Virus record (IMG/VR): IMGVR_UViG_3300044684_000125
Location: 1 to 27,151 of that record
Reading direction: 5' to 3' (one strand)
DNA: 27,151 bases
DNA from: a virus
Under the pieces are notes generated by a model that was given only the letters and a program-made list of their open reading frames with translations, ran no database searches and was not told the DNA's origin. Position 1 is the stretch's first letter. Each line of letters begins with the position of its first letter. This document shows, piece by piece, positions 7,249 to 14,460 of this stretch. The translations under genes were made by a program, and so were the position numbers.

Positions 7249-7268
7249 GTACCCGTGCGGTACACGGG
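7249..7268 (+). promoter_or_regulatory. Overlapping alternative hairpins in the scaffold-gene leader
   Basis: In the 43-base gap between portal and scaffold, two stems share bases and cannot coexist: GTACC/GGTAC (7249-7253 with 7259-7263) and CCCGTG/CACGGG (7252-7257 with 7263-7268). No U-run follows, so this is not a terminator. It sits just upstream of the scaffold ribosome site AGGTGAT. A role in translation control is inference; P22 scaffold synthesis is known to be autoregulated. Confidence 0.35.
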
Positions 7269-7289
7269 GTCCTAATCCATAGGTGATCT

Positions 7290-8234
7290 ATGCCCGACCA
7301 AGCCGCCCTCGATATGGGCACCAAAAGCCGATTCCAGCCTGCTCTTTCGGCGACATCTGATGCGCCCCAAGCACCCGCTCCCACGCCAACCCCTAACACC
7401 GAAGCCACTGGCACAGTTGAAAACGACGGCAAGACGGGTGTAGATTCCGCCTCAGCCGCTCCCACGCCCAGTGGAGAACCTACCGAGGCAACGGCTACCT
7501 CGGACGATGCCGGCGAAGGTTCCGCCGCGAAACCGCAACACAAAGGCGGCTTTCAGAAACGAATCGACGAACTCACCAAGCAGCGTGAGGAATTTCGGCG
7601 CGAGAAGGAAGAATACGCTCGCCGGCTGGATGAAACCCTGAAGATCCTTCAGGAGCGGAAAGTCCCCGAACGTACCGAACTGCGTACCGAAAACACGGAC
7701 GACCCCAAGCCTTCGCGTGATCAGTTCGATGATCCGGATCAGTACATCGAGGCAGTGACCCAGTGGTCTACCCGCGACGCACTCCGGAAACATGAGGCTG
7801 AGGTGGCGCGTAAGGCGCAGGAAACCCAAGCTGCCGGCGAGTTCCAAAAGGTGCTGACGAATTGGCACGAGAGCCGCACCAAGGCCGTCGAGAAGTATCC
7901 CGATTATGAGTCCGTGGCGGAAAACCCGGATATTCAAGTCGCCCAGCATGTCGGCATGGCCCTGCTCCACGTCCCCAATGGTCACGACGTCCTGTACTGG
8001 CTAGGCCAGAACCCCACAGAAGCCGCGCGTATCTCTGCGCTTGGTGCTCCGCATGCAGCCATCGAGATTGGCAAATTGTCGGAGCGTCTTAACAAGCCCG
8101 TTGCTACGTCCAAGGCTCCTGCGCCGGTAAATCCTATTGCTGGTGCGCGTAGCGAAGCCGCTGGTGTCAGCCCTGAAGACGATCCGAATTACATGGAGCG
8201 CAGGCTCGAAGAGATGCGCAAGAAACGAACCTGA
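7290..8234 (+). CDS. Capsid scaffolding protein, P22 gp8-like
   Basis: The 314-residue product is close to P22 scaffold (303). It has a disordered Ala/Pro/Thr-rich N-terminus (about 1-85) and a long charged coiled coil (KRIDELTKQREEFRREKEEY, from about residue 90). A second helical region follows (ESRTKAVEKYPDYESVAENP), then a C-terminus ending in a short basic, helix-prone segment (YMERRLEEMRKKR). In P22 a basic C-terminal helix-turn-helix binds the coat protein. The gene lies between portal and coat, the canonical position. The ribosome site AGGTGAT supports the ATG at 7290. Confidence 0.88.
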   Translation: MPDQAALDMGTKSRFQPALSATSDAPQAPAPTPTPNTEATGTVENDGKTGVDSASAAPTPSGEPTEATATSDDAGEGSAAKPQHKGGFQKRIDELTKQREEFRREKEEYARRLDETLKILQERKVPERTELRTENTDDPKPSRDQFDDPDQYIEAVTQWSTRDALRKHEAEVARKAQETQAAGEFQKVLTNWHESRTKAVEKYPDYESVAENPDIQVAQHVGMALLHVPNGHDVLYWLGQNPTEAARISALGAPHAAIEIGKLSERLNKPVATSKAPAPVNPIAGARSEAAGVSPEDDPNYMERRLEEMRKKRT

Positions 8235-8236
8235 TC

Positions 8237-8279
8237 GCCATGGCTAACCGATGCCATGGCCGGAGACACAAGCCATGGC
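8237..8279 (+). promoter_or_regulatory. Triple palindrome in coat-gene leader (possible RNA switch)
   Basis: The palindrome GCCATGGC occurs at 8237-8244, 8253-8260 and 8272-8279. The third copy contains the coat start codon (8275-8277), and the ribosome site GGAG (8262-8265) lies between copies two and three. Each copy is self-complementary, so any two can form an 8-bp stem. Pairing one with two leaves the start free; pairing two with three places the start in a stem and the ribosome site in its loop. Function is inferred. Confidence 0.5.
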
Positions 8280-9459
8280 ATCGAATGCCCTTCTTACCCC
8301 GAGTTTGATTACCAAGGAAACGTTGCCGATCCTGGTCAATAACGGGGTCGCCGCCAACAAGGTCAATCGTCAGTTTGAGAACCAGTTCGTAAAGATCGGT
8401 TCCTCGCTGACTGTCCGTAAACCCAACCAATTCGTCGTAACCAATGGTCCCGGCTTGTCGGTCCAGCAGATTTCCGAGCCTTCGACCAGCATTACGATCT
8501 CCTACCAGCAGCACGTGGACTTCCAGTTCAACTCGCAGGAGTTGACGCTGACCATCGAAGAGTTCCGTGAGCGCTATCTGCTGCCGGCTGGCGAACAGCT
8601 TGCCAACTCGCTCGATCAGACTGTCCTGGCCAATACCCCTCAGGTCTTCAATGAGGTGGGTACGCCTGGTACGCTGCCCAACAGCTTCGCCAGCATTGCC
8701 GCAGTCGGTCAGCGTATGGACGAAGGCGCTGTACCGCAGGCCAATCGCACGCTTATCCTCAATCCGGCGGCGTACTGGTCAATGGCCAATGGCCTTGTGA
8801 ACCTGTACGTGCAGTCTGTGGCAGAACCGGCGTTGAAAGGCTTCCTGGCCAACATCGCCAATTTCGAAATCTACATGGACCAGAACACCTACACGCAGAC
8901 GGTGGGTGCTTATGGCGGTACGCCGGTCGTGAACGGTGCTGGCCAGACGGGTAGCTCGCTGGTAACCGGCGGTTGGACGGCGTCGGTCAATGGACTGTTG
9001 AACGTGGGCGACGTCTTTACCATCGCTGGCGTGTTCGCTGTGAACCCGCGCAGCAAGGTTTCCACGCAGCAGCTTCAGAACTTCGTGGTTACCGCGACGG
9101 CCAACTCCAGCGCAGGCGGTGCATCGACGATCTCGATCTATCCGGCTATTACCACCAGTGGCGCGTATCAGACCGTCACCAACTCGCCGGCCAACAACGC
9201 GCCCATCACCGTCAAAGGTACGGCCTCCACTCAGTACGCCCAGAACATCGGCTTTACGAAAGACTGTTTTGGTCTGGTCTGCGTGCCGCTGGAATTGCCG
9301 GAAGGCGTGGACTTCAAGGCGCGCGAGACGTTCCGGAATATCTCGATGCGGATCATCCGTGCCTATGACATCAATAATGATGTCTTCCCGACTCGCATGG
9401 ATATCTTATACGGAACAACCACCTACTATCCGGAACTTGGCGTCCGTCTGACCAACTAA
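8275..9459 (+). CDS. Major capsid (coat) protein, P22 gp5-like
   Basis: The 394-residue product matches the P22 coat family (P22 gp5 is 430 residues, HK97 fold). The N-terminus is MASNALLTPSLITKETLPIL, followed by a strand-rich region and an E-loop-like segment. The helix EFRERYLLPAGEQLANSLDQ corresponds to the spine. A central beta-rich insertion (about residues 205-300, with GLLNVGDVFTIAGVFAVNP) matches the telokin-like I-domain of P22-type coats. I choose ATG 8275 because GGAG lies 9 bases upstream; an in-frame ATG at 8251 would add eight residues but lacks a site. Folding may use the phage co-chaperonins. Confidence 0.92.
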   Translation: MASNALLTPSLITKETLPILVNNGVAANKVNRQFENQFVKIGSSLTVRKPNQFVVTNGPGLSVQQISEPSTSITISYQQHVDFQFNSQELTLTIEEFRERYLLPAGEQLANSLDQTVLANTPQVFNEVGTPGTLPNSFASIAAVGQRMDEGAVPQANRTLILNPAAYWSMANGLVNLYVQSVAEPALKGFLANIANFEIYMDQNTYTQTVGAYGGTPVVNGAGQTGSSLVTGGWTASVNGLLNVGDVFTIAGVFAVNPRSKVSTQQLQNFVVTATANSSAGGASTISIYPAITTSGAYQTVTNSPANNAPITVKGTASTQYAQNIGFTKDCFGLVCVPLELPEGVDFKARETFRNISMRIIRAYDINNDVFPTRMDILYGTTTYYPELGVRLTN

Positions 9460-9474
9460 TCGGAGATCGCATAC

Positions 9475-9762
9475 ATGGGCATCGTAACCACTTCTACCAT
9501 CGCAGCGGCTACCCGCCAGCTCTCCGACCAGAACTCGCTTGGCACCGTCTTGGGTGCCAGCGCAACGGACAACATCGGGTTCTATGGTCTGTCGCAGGGT
9601 GTACCGCAGGCTACGCCGTCGGGTGTAACGGCAGGCTTTACGGCAGGAACCGGCACTGCTGTGCAGTCCGGTTCTACGTTTACTGGAAATGTCGGCACTA
9701 CGGCCTATACGGTTGGCGACCTTGTCGCCATCCTGAAGGGCCTGAACCTCATCAAGCCGTGA
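9475..9762 (+). CDS. Probable head decoration or head fibre protein
   Basis: The 95-residue product directly follows the coat gene, with ribosome site GGAGATCG. It has the form of small capsid-associated proteins: an N-terminal helix ([22 protein letters not shown]), the segment [17 protein letters not shown], a Gly/Thr/Ser-rich middle suited to an extended or beta structure, and a C-terminal [18 protein letters not shown] helix. Proteins with this ending are commonly annotated as head fibre or decoration proteins next to coat genes. The terminator at 9778 follows, so the head genes form a unit. The assignment is by position and pattern. Confidence 0.6.
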   Translation: MGIVTTSTIAAATRQLSDQNSLGTVLGASATDNIGFYGLSQGVPQATPSGVTAGFTAGTGTAVQSGSTFTGNVGTTAYTVGDLVAILKGLNLIKP

Positions 9763-9777
9763 AATTGACGTAGACTT

Positions 9778-9818
9778 AAAGGGCCGCTTCTCGCAGTGGG
9801 GAAGTGGCCCTTTTTCTT
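9778..9818 (+). terminator. Rho-independent terminator after the head genes
   Basis: AAAGGGCC pairs with GGCCCTTT, then a G-T pair, then CTTCTC pairs with GGGAAG-type bases around a GCAGTG loop, and the stem is followed by TTTTTC. It is a long stable stem immediately after the coat and decoration genes. It probably trims or attenuates transcripts so that head proteins are made in excess over the downstream tail genes. Confidence 0.85.
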
Positions 9819-9830
9819 TGAGGATCAGCC

Positions 9831-10025
9831 ATGCAGAAACAGCAGCTCTACCATGTTCGTGTCTTGGCAAGGAATCCGAAGACGGGCAGTGAGACCTCAA
9901 TTGACGTTGGCCCAGCCATGATCGAGGAACAAGCCCAGCGGTTGCGCGATGCGATCGCCATGAAGATTCGCGAAGGCAAGGAACGCGACTGGTCCGATCC
10001 CATCATCTATCCCGTATACGCCTGA
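9831..10025 (+). CDS. Hypothetical protein (64 residues)
   Basis: The ATG is preceded by TTGAGGATC. The product begins YHVRVLARNPKTGSE, a strand plus turn, and continues into a helix (EEQAQRLRDAIAMKIREGKE), ending SDPIIYPVYA. Small proteins of this shape occur in head-tail regions of other phages without known function. It is the first gene after the head terminator, so its expression would depend on readthrough or an unseen promoter. Confidence 0.65.
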   Translation: MQKQQLYHVRVLARNPKTGSETSIDVGPAMIEEQAQRLRDAIAMKIREGKERDWSDPIIYPVYA

Positions 10026-10037
10026 GAGGTAACTACC

Positions 10038-10262
10038 GTGGAAAATCTCTGGAAACTCATTGAAGCGACCGTGGAAACGGAATTTCATGACCTGGCTGTC
10101 GAGGCCAAAAAGGAATGGGGCGAGATCAAGGACAAGCTGGAAGGCTACGAAAAGGAACTTTCGGGCGATGCCTATGTACCCCAGGAATATCCGAAGATGG
10201 TCGACGATAAGGTCGTGCATAACGCCGAGGAAGAATCTGCTATTTCGGGTAACAAAGAATGA
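10038..10262 (+). CDS. Hypothetical acidic protein (74 residues, GTG start)
   Basis: The start is GTG at 10038 with GAGAGGT upstream at suitable spacing. The product is very acidic and helical (LWKLIEATVETEFHDLAVEA, then a Lys/Glu-rich stretch). No motif is seen. Its stop overlaps the next gene (ATGA). The length, composition and coupling suggest a small accessory or chaperone-like factor, but nothing in the sequence proves this. Confidence 0.6.
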   Translation: MENLWKLIEATVETEFHDLAVEAKKEWGEIKDKLEGYEKELSGDAYVPQEYPKMVDDKVVHNAEEESAISGNKE

Positions 10263-10450
10263 GCCGCATCAACATCGTGGCAAATATCGCGATGGACTTG
10301 GCGGTCAACCTGTTTGGGTACAAACCGCCTATCCATTACGGTCAAGAACGATCGATGCAATCACCGACCACGCAATATCACAAGATGAAAGCTGCTCGTG
10401 AGAAGCGTGAGCGTCGCATGCAGCGCAATCTTCGCCTGAAGGAGGGTTAG
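10259..10450 (+). CDS. Hypothetical small protein with basic C-terminus
   Basis: The 63-residue product overlaps the previous stop (ATGA). The first 20 residues (INIVANIAMDLAVNLFGY) are hydrophobic enough to associate with a membrane or pack as a helix. The second half is strongly basic (KMKAAREKRERRMQRNLRLK), like RNA- or DNA-contacting tails. No family is recognised. Confidence 0.6.
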   Translation: MSRINIVANIAMDLAVNLFGYKPPIHYGQERSMQSPTTQYHKMKAAREKRERRMQRNLRLKEG

Positions 10451-10453
10451 ATC

Positions 10454-10906
10454 ATGCAAGCCGGTTACCCGAAAGTGATGAAGCATCCGGCCTTCGTCAA
10501 AGGTTTAGCGCAAGAGGTTTGGCCACGAAATTACAAGCCTCAACCGGGAGAAGTGGAATTTCCTGGTACATCCGATCGATTCCCTGATGTGACGGTAGTC
10601 GATCCGGATCAGCAGGAGTGGTATGAATCAAGGGGGTATTACCCAGCGGACGGCACGCCTTCCCTTCTCGGATTTACGGGTCCGAATGCGGAGTTTCAGG
10701 AGTATCCGAAGTTCATTCGCACACCGGACGGCGAAGAACTTCTAGTGAATTCGGTTGAGGAAGAATCCAAGGCCATGGGTCATGGCGAAGTACCTTGTAT
10801 GCCGTTGGTCCAGACGCAGTCTGATAAGCCACCGCGCAAGAAACCCGGACCTCCCAAAGGCTACAAACGAAAGCCTAAAACAGATCATATGAAGGTGACT
10901 GACTGA
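10454..10906 (+). CDS. Hypothetical protein with AT-hook-like C-terminus
   Basis: The 150-residue product has a strong ribosome site (AAGGAGGG at 10439-10446). The middle is rich in Pro, Asp and Glu (PDVTVVDPDQQEWYESRGYY), with a repeated EYPKF/PDGEE character. The end is basic and Pro/Gly-rich (RKKPGPPKGYKRKPK), resembling AT-hook or other minor-groove binding tails. Position between head and tail genes suggests a virion or assembly role, but no homologous function is recognised. The stop overlaps the next start (TGATG). Confidence 0.65.
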   Translation: MQAGYPKVMKHPAFVKGLAQEVWPRNYKPQPGEVEFPGTSDRFPDVTVVDPDQQEWYESRGYYPADGTPSLLGFTGPNAEFQEYPKFIRTPDGEELLVNSVEEESKAMGHGEVPCMPLVQTQSDKPPRKKPGPPKGYKRKPKTDHMKVTD

Positions 10907-11196
10907 TGGGCATCCAGCCGCTCGATAACCGCATCATCGTCAAGCCCTTCCCTACCGAAGCATTGACGTCCTGGGGATTGGTACTGGTCCAGCTCGAAGA
11001 AGAGAAGCCGATGGCCGGTACGGTCGTTTCCATTGGTCCTGGACGCAAGAATGACGATGGATCTCGCCAACCGATGCAGGTCAAGGAAGGCGATAAGATC
11101 ATGTTCGGTAAGTACGCACAGCAACCGTTTCAGCATAACGGCGAGACACTTCTCGCGATGTGCGAAATGGATGTTCTCTTCATCATGGAGAAATAG
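10906..11196 (+). CDS. GroES-like co-chaperonin (copy 2)
   Basis: The 96-residue product is full GroES length and aligns in order. IQPLDNRIIVKPFP is the N-terminal strand. TEALTSWGLVLVQLEEEKP is the mobile loop, with hydrophobic GLVLV where GroES has GIVL. GTVVSIGPG is a highly typical core motif, VKEGDKIMFGKYAQQPF follows, and MDVLFIMEK is the final strand. It is closer to bacterial GroES than the copy at 3918, and the two differ at most positions. It would cap a chaperonin during folding of a phage protein. It is coupled to the gene before it and is followed by the gp4-like gene. Confidence 0.88.
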   Translation: MGIQPLDNRIIVKPFPTEALTSWGLVLVQLEEEKPMAGTVVSIGPGRKNDDGSRQPMQVKEGDKIMFGKYAQQPFQHNGETLLAMCEMDVLFIMEK

Positions 11197-11199
11197 GCT

Positions 11200-11931
11200 A
11201 TGGCCACCGCTCAGAGTCTTATCCAGACAGCGCTTGAACAGCTTGGTGTATATGCGCCAGGCGAAACCATGACGGATGCGGACGCTGAGCGTGGCCTGCA
11301 GCTTTTGAATGCGATGATGGATTCGTGGTCGAATGAATCGCTCATCTGCTATGCCATTCAGGAGCAGAATTACCCGCTACAAGTAGGCGTGAATCAGTAC
11401 ACCATCGGCCCGGGTGGTACATGGAATGGAACACGTCCGCTGAAGATCATTGAGGGTCCGGTGGCGGCATACATCATGGATCAGAACCAGAATCGCTATC
11501 CGGTGGAAGTGATACCACGCGATCGATGGAACATGATCGGGTTGCTGACGAATACGTCGAATATCCCGGATACGATCTTCTACGACCCCCAATTCCCCCT
11601 TGGCATCATCAACGTCTTTCCCACTCCCAATCAGGGCAATACGCTGTACTTCGATGCCTACCTACAGCTCACCGACTTCGCTAATTTGACGGCGACGCTC
11701 AATCTTCCGCCTGGCTATGAGGCTGCGATCTTCAGCAACCTTGCGGTGTGGATGAAGCCGTTCTTCCGCGATGCGCAGCTTGATCCGGATGTGCGCGAGA
11801 TGGCCTCTAAGACGCTTGGCAACATAAAGCGCACCAATATTCGCGAGAACATAGCCAATTACGATCCGGAAATCGTCAGCCGAGCGACGCCTACCTACAA
11901 CATCTATCGCGATTCCACTGCGGGACGCTAA
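11200..11931 (+). CDS. Head-tail connector / DNA stabilisation protein, P22 gp4-like
   Basis: The 243-residue product begins ATAQSLIQTALEQLGVYAPG, followed by DADAERGLQLLNAMMDSWSN. This helical opening is typical of the P22 gp4-type adaptor family that binds the portal after packaging. Later YPVEVIPRDRWNMI, FPTPNQGNTLYFDAYLQL and LNLPPGYEAAIFSNLAVWM are also family-like. P22 gp4 is 166 residues, so this is a longer member. It is followed directly by the gp10-like gene, as in P22. The protein is expected to form a dodecameric ring under the portal and help retain DNA. Confidence 0.88.
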   Translation: MATAQSLIQTALEQLGVYAPGETMTDADAERGLQLLNAMMDSWSNESLICYAIQEQNYPLQVGVNQYTIGPGGTWNGTRPLKIIEGPVAAYIMDQNQNRYPVEVIPRDRWNMIGLLTNTSNIPDTIFYDPQFPLGIINVFPTPNQGNTLYFDAYLQLTDFANLTATLNLPPGYEAAIFSNLAVWMKPFFRDAQLDPDVREMASKTLGNIKRTNIRENIANYDPEIVSRATPTYNIYRDSTAGR

Positions 11932-11933
11932 GC

Positions 11934-13889
11934 ATGGAAACGCCTTTTCTCGGCGGTACCTACCAATCCTTCTCATCGAATCTCGCTGATGATCGATGCA
12001 TGAACCTGTACCCTGAAGTCGTCGAGACGAAACAGGGTAAGCAAGTCGGAGGTTTCTACTCCACGCCGGGCCAGAAGCTTCTACAAGTCCTCACCAATAG
12101 CGGTTCCGGTGCAGTATCGGGCCCTATGCGCGGCATCCATAAAACTGCCAATAACAAACTTGTCGCGGTTTTCGGCAATCAAGTCGTCCAAATCGACATC
12201 AATGGTGTTGTAACACCCCTTGGTCACTTGAATACTGCATCGGGACCTGTCTCGATCATCGACAATGGAAGACAGTATGCCGTGTTCGATGGCTTCCAGG
12301 GATGGTCATGGAGCGGGAGTACTTGGGCACAGATCACGACCATTCCTAACTTTCCGTTGATCGCCTGCGAACAGGATGGTTTCGGCATAGTAGGCATCGC
12401 TGGCACGAACCAGTTCTACCAGTCGAATCTCAATGATTTGACGACTTGGGATCCACTCAACTTTTCCAGTGCTGATTCGAATGCAACCAACATTCAAGCG
12501 ATCTTTACGCTGTTTCGTCAGCTTTGGGTGCTGAAAGAAAACGCCATTGAGATTTGGAATAACGCTGGCCTCAATGGTTTTGCCTTTCAGCGCATGGAGG
12601 GGGCGTATGTGAATGTGGGCTGCGTCGCCCCCTTCTCGGTGGCTACCAGTGAAGATCACATCTTTTGGCTAGGTCAGTCTGATGAGGGATCTCTTCAGGC
12701 TTACGTCAATAATGGCTACTCGGAACAACGCATTTCGACGCATGCCATTGAGTATCAGATTCAAAGCTATCTAGCGATGAGTTCCATTGGTATCGCCGAT
12801 GCCATTGGTTTCTGCTACACGCAAGCCGGACATGTGTTCTACGTACTCACTTTCCCTTCCGGCAATGCCACCTGGGTCTATGACATGACCATTGGGCTAT
12901 GGCATGAGCGAGGCGAATTCATCAATGGGTCTTACAACCGCTGGGACCCATCCTGTTATGCCTTCTTCAATAAACAGCATGTGGTCGGTTCTTCGACGAA
13001 TCAGCGCCTTTCTGTGCTTGACCTTACGTATCCCACGAACGATCTGGCGACGACACCGCCGTCGAATCCTAAGCGGTGGATGCGGAGGTGGAGGGCATTG
13101 AAGAAGCCCATGCAGGAACCTGTACGCCTGCAATCACTCAAGGTAGATATGCAAACCGGAGTGGCGGTAGGAACGGCTACCAAGATCACTAATCAAGCCG
13201 ATCCCTTTGCCCTAGGTACATGCAATGTGGTGATCACGCTAGGTTCTAATGTCTATCGGTATGCGATGGGATATAACAGTTCTCAAAGTTTCACCGGCAC
13301 CTATGGTGCCAACACATTCTCGCTTCAGATTACCGTAGACAATACGGGCTTCATCAGCCTGAATTACACGGGTTCAGCGACTACGAATGCGTTTGGTGCC
13401 TTTGTCGAGGTAGAGCCTCAATACGGCTTCAATGGCGCACAGCTTAAGCAATTCATCACCAAGTCATCGGCAGTAACCTTCGGCGCATACATGTCATCGG
13501 ACAGCGTGCAAGGCGGCGGCGTGTACTACAACGCTCCTTACTCGCCGGTACCGATCCATCGCTATGGCATCACCGGATACAACACCGGTGGCGTAACCCT
13601 CAATCCGGGTACTTGGCTAGGATTTTCCTCCCTAGCGACCCAAGCACTACTTGTGGTGGCCTTGCCAACTTCCAGCCCGGTCATCCTGAAATGGTCGGAC
13701 GATGGCGGTCATAGCTGGTCGAATGAAATGCAGTCTTCTTCCGGGGCTACCGGTGAAACGGCCTACCGCGTCATGTGGCGACGTATTGGATCTACTCGCC
13801 GGAATCGTGGATTGGATCGCATCTTCGAGATTTCGAGCGAAATGATGATCCAGACCTGCCTAGTCGGAGCATCCATCGGTGATGGCTGA
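11934..13889 (+). CDS. Packaged DNA stabilisation / tail hub protein, P22 gp10-like, with insertion
   Basis: The 651-residue product is longer than P22 gp10 (472). Family features: the N-terminal CMNLYPEVVET and GGFYSTPGQK region, IFTLFRQLWVLKENAIEIW with FAFQRMEGAYVNVGC, and a C-terminus with VILKWSDDGGHSWSNEMQ followed by RRIGSTRRNRGLDRIFEIS. gp10 forms a hexameric ring that closes the portal vertex. The usual continuous stretch from DMQTGV to LKWSDDGGH is interrupted: residues about 412-580 are extra, Gly/Ser/Thr-rich and beta-like. That length accounts for nearly all the excess over P22. The stop overlaps the oxygenase start by 8 bases. Confidence 0.88.
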   Translation: METPFLGGTYQSFSSNLADDRCMNLYPEVVETKQGKQVGGFYSTPGQKLLQVLTNSGSGAVSGPMRGIHKTANNKLVAVFGNQVVQIDINGVVTPLGHLNTASGPVSIIDNGRQYAVFDGFQGWSWSGSTWAQITTIPNFPLIACEQDGFGIVGIAGTNQFYQSNLNDLTTWDPLNFSSADSNATNIQAIFTLFRQLWVLKENAIEIWNNAGLNGFAFQRMEGAYVNVGCVAPFSVATSEDHIFWLGQSDEGSLQAYVNNGYSEQRISTHAIEYQIQSYLAMSSIGIADAIGFCYTQAGHVFYVLTFPSGNATWVYDMTIGLWHERGEFINGSYNRWDPSCYAFFNKQHVVGSSTNQRLSVLDLTYPTNDLATTPPSNPKRWMRRWRALKKPMQEPVRLQSLKVDMQTGVAVGTATKITNQADPFALGTCNVVITLGSNVYRYAMGYNSSQSFTGTYGANTFSLQITVDNTGFISLNYTGSATTNAFGAFVEVEPQYGFNGAQLKQFITKSSAVTFGAYMSSDSVQGGGVYYNAPYSPVPIHRYGITGYNTGGVTLNPGTWLGFSSLATQALLVVALPTSSPVILKWSDDGGHSWSNEMQSSSGATGETAYRVMWRRIGSTRRNRGLDRIFEISSEMMIQTCLVGASIGDG

Positions 13890-14460
13890 ACATCCTCCTA
13901 TCCGTATGCTCAAAGCCACGTTCCACGTGGAGCATGCTTTGGCGCAATTGGCCGCTCACCCTGAGCTATGGAATCAGCACACCCATCGTACCCACGGTTA
14001 CGGAACGCCCCATCGGACCATCGACGATATTTGGGTCCGCTATAACGACTTCTCGAAGTACATCGGAGATCGGTCGTTTTTCGCCGACGAACATGACTCT
14101 GTATGGTATCCGGGAGCTGAAATGATCCCGGCAGTCGTGGAGTTGGCCATGGATCTGATGGGCGAGGTACGCGGCGAACGCCTGGGGGGCGTCCTCATCA
14201 CCCGAATACCGGCCGGGGGACAGGTTGATCCCCATATCGATCAAGGCTGGCATGCTCGCTACTACGACAAATTCTGTATTCAGTTGATGGGCAATCCTGA
14301 ACAAGCCTTCTGCTTTCGCGGCTATAGCCTTTCTGCCCTTCCAGGTCAGGTTTATACCTTCGATAACTCCCGTGAACACTGGGTGACAAATTCGTCGAAA
14401 GAGGACAGAATGTCGCTCATCGTGTGCATAAAAGGTGCTCATCGTGTCCAATTCGAGTGA
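13882..14460 (+). CDS. 2-oxoglutarate/Fe(II)-dependent oxygenase, Asp/Asn hydroxylase-like
   Basis: The 192-residue product has a double-stranded beta-helix signature: HxD at His118-Ile-Asp120, distal His166 (REHWVTN), and Arg176 (EDRMSLIV), which would hold 2-oxoglutarate. GGVLITRIPAGGQVDPHID and FCFRGYSLSALPGQVYTFDN are in the order expected for aspartyl/asparaginyl-hydroxylase-like phage enzymes. The reaction would couple 2-oxoglutarate decarboxylation to hydroxylation; the substrate (protein, nucleotide or small molecule) is unknown. I start at ATG 13882; a GTG three bases earlier is possible. The gene is embedded between gp10-like and ejection genes, so it is expressed late, and its upstream neighbour is translationally coupled. 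Confidence 0.85.
   Translation: MAEHPPIRMLKATFHVEHALAQLAAHPELWNQHTHRTHGYGTPHRTIDDIWVRYNDFSKYIGDRSFFADEHDSVWYPGAEMIPAVVELAMDLMGEVRGERLGGVLITRIPAGGQVDPHIDQGWHARYYDKFCIQLMGNPEQAFCFRGYSLSALPGQVYTFDNSREHWVTNSSKEDRMSLIVCIKGAHRVQFE

Noticed and set aside
7452-7985. A 177-codon minus-strand frame opposite the scaffold gene
   Set aside because: It is a shadow of the scaffold reading frame; the low-complexity N-terminal half of scaffold easily creates long antisense frames.
8251-8274. An earlier ATG for the coat protein (adding MPWPETQA)
   Set aside because: No ribosome site precedes it and it lies in the palindromic leader; the ATG at 8275 has GGAG at good spacing.
9765-9770. TTGACG as a possible -35 box upstream of the 9831 gene
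   Set aside because: No -10-like hexamer is found at 16-18 bases, and the position falls in the terminator stem.
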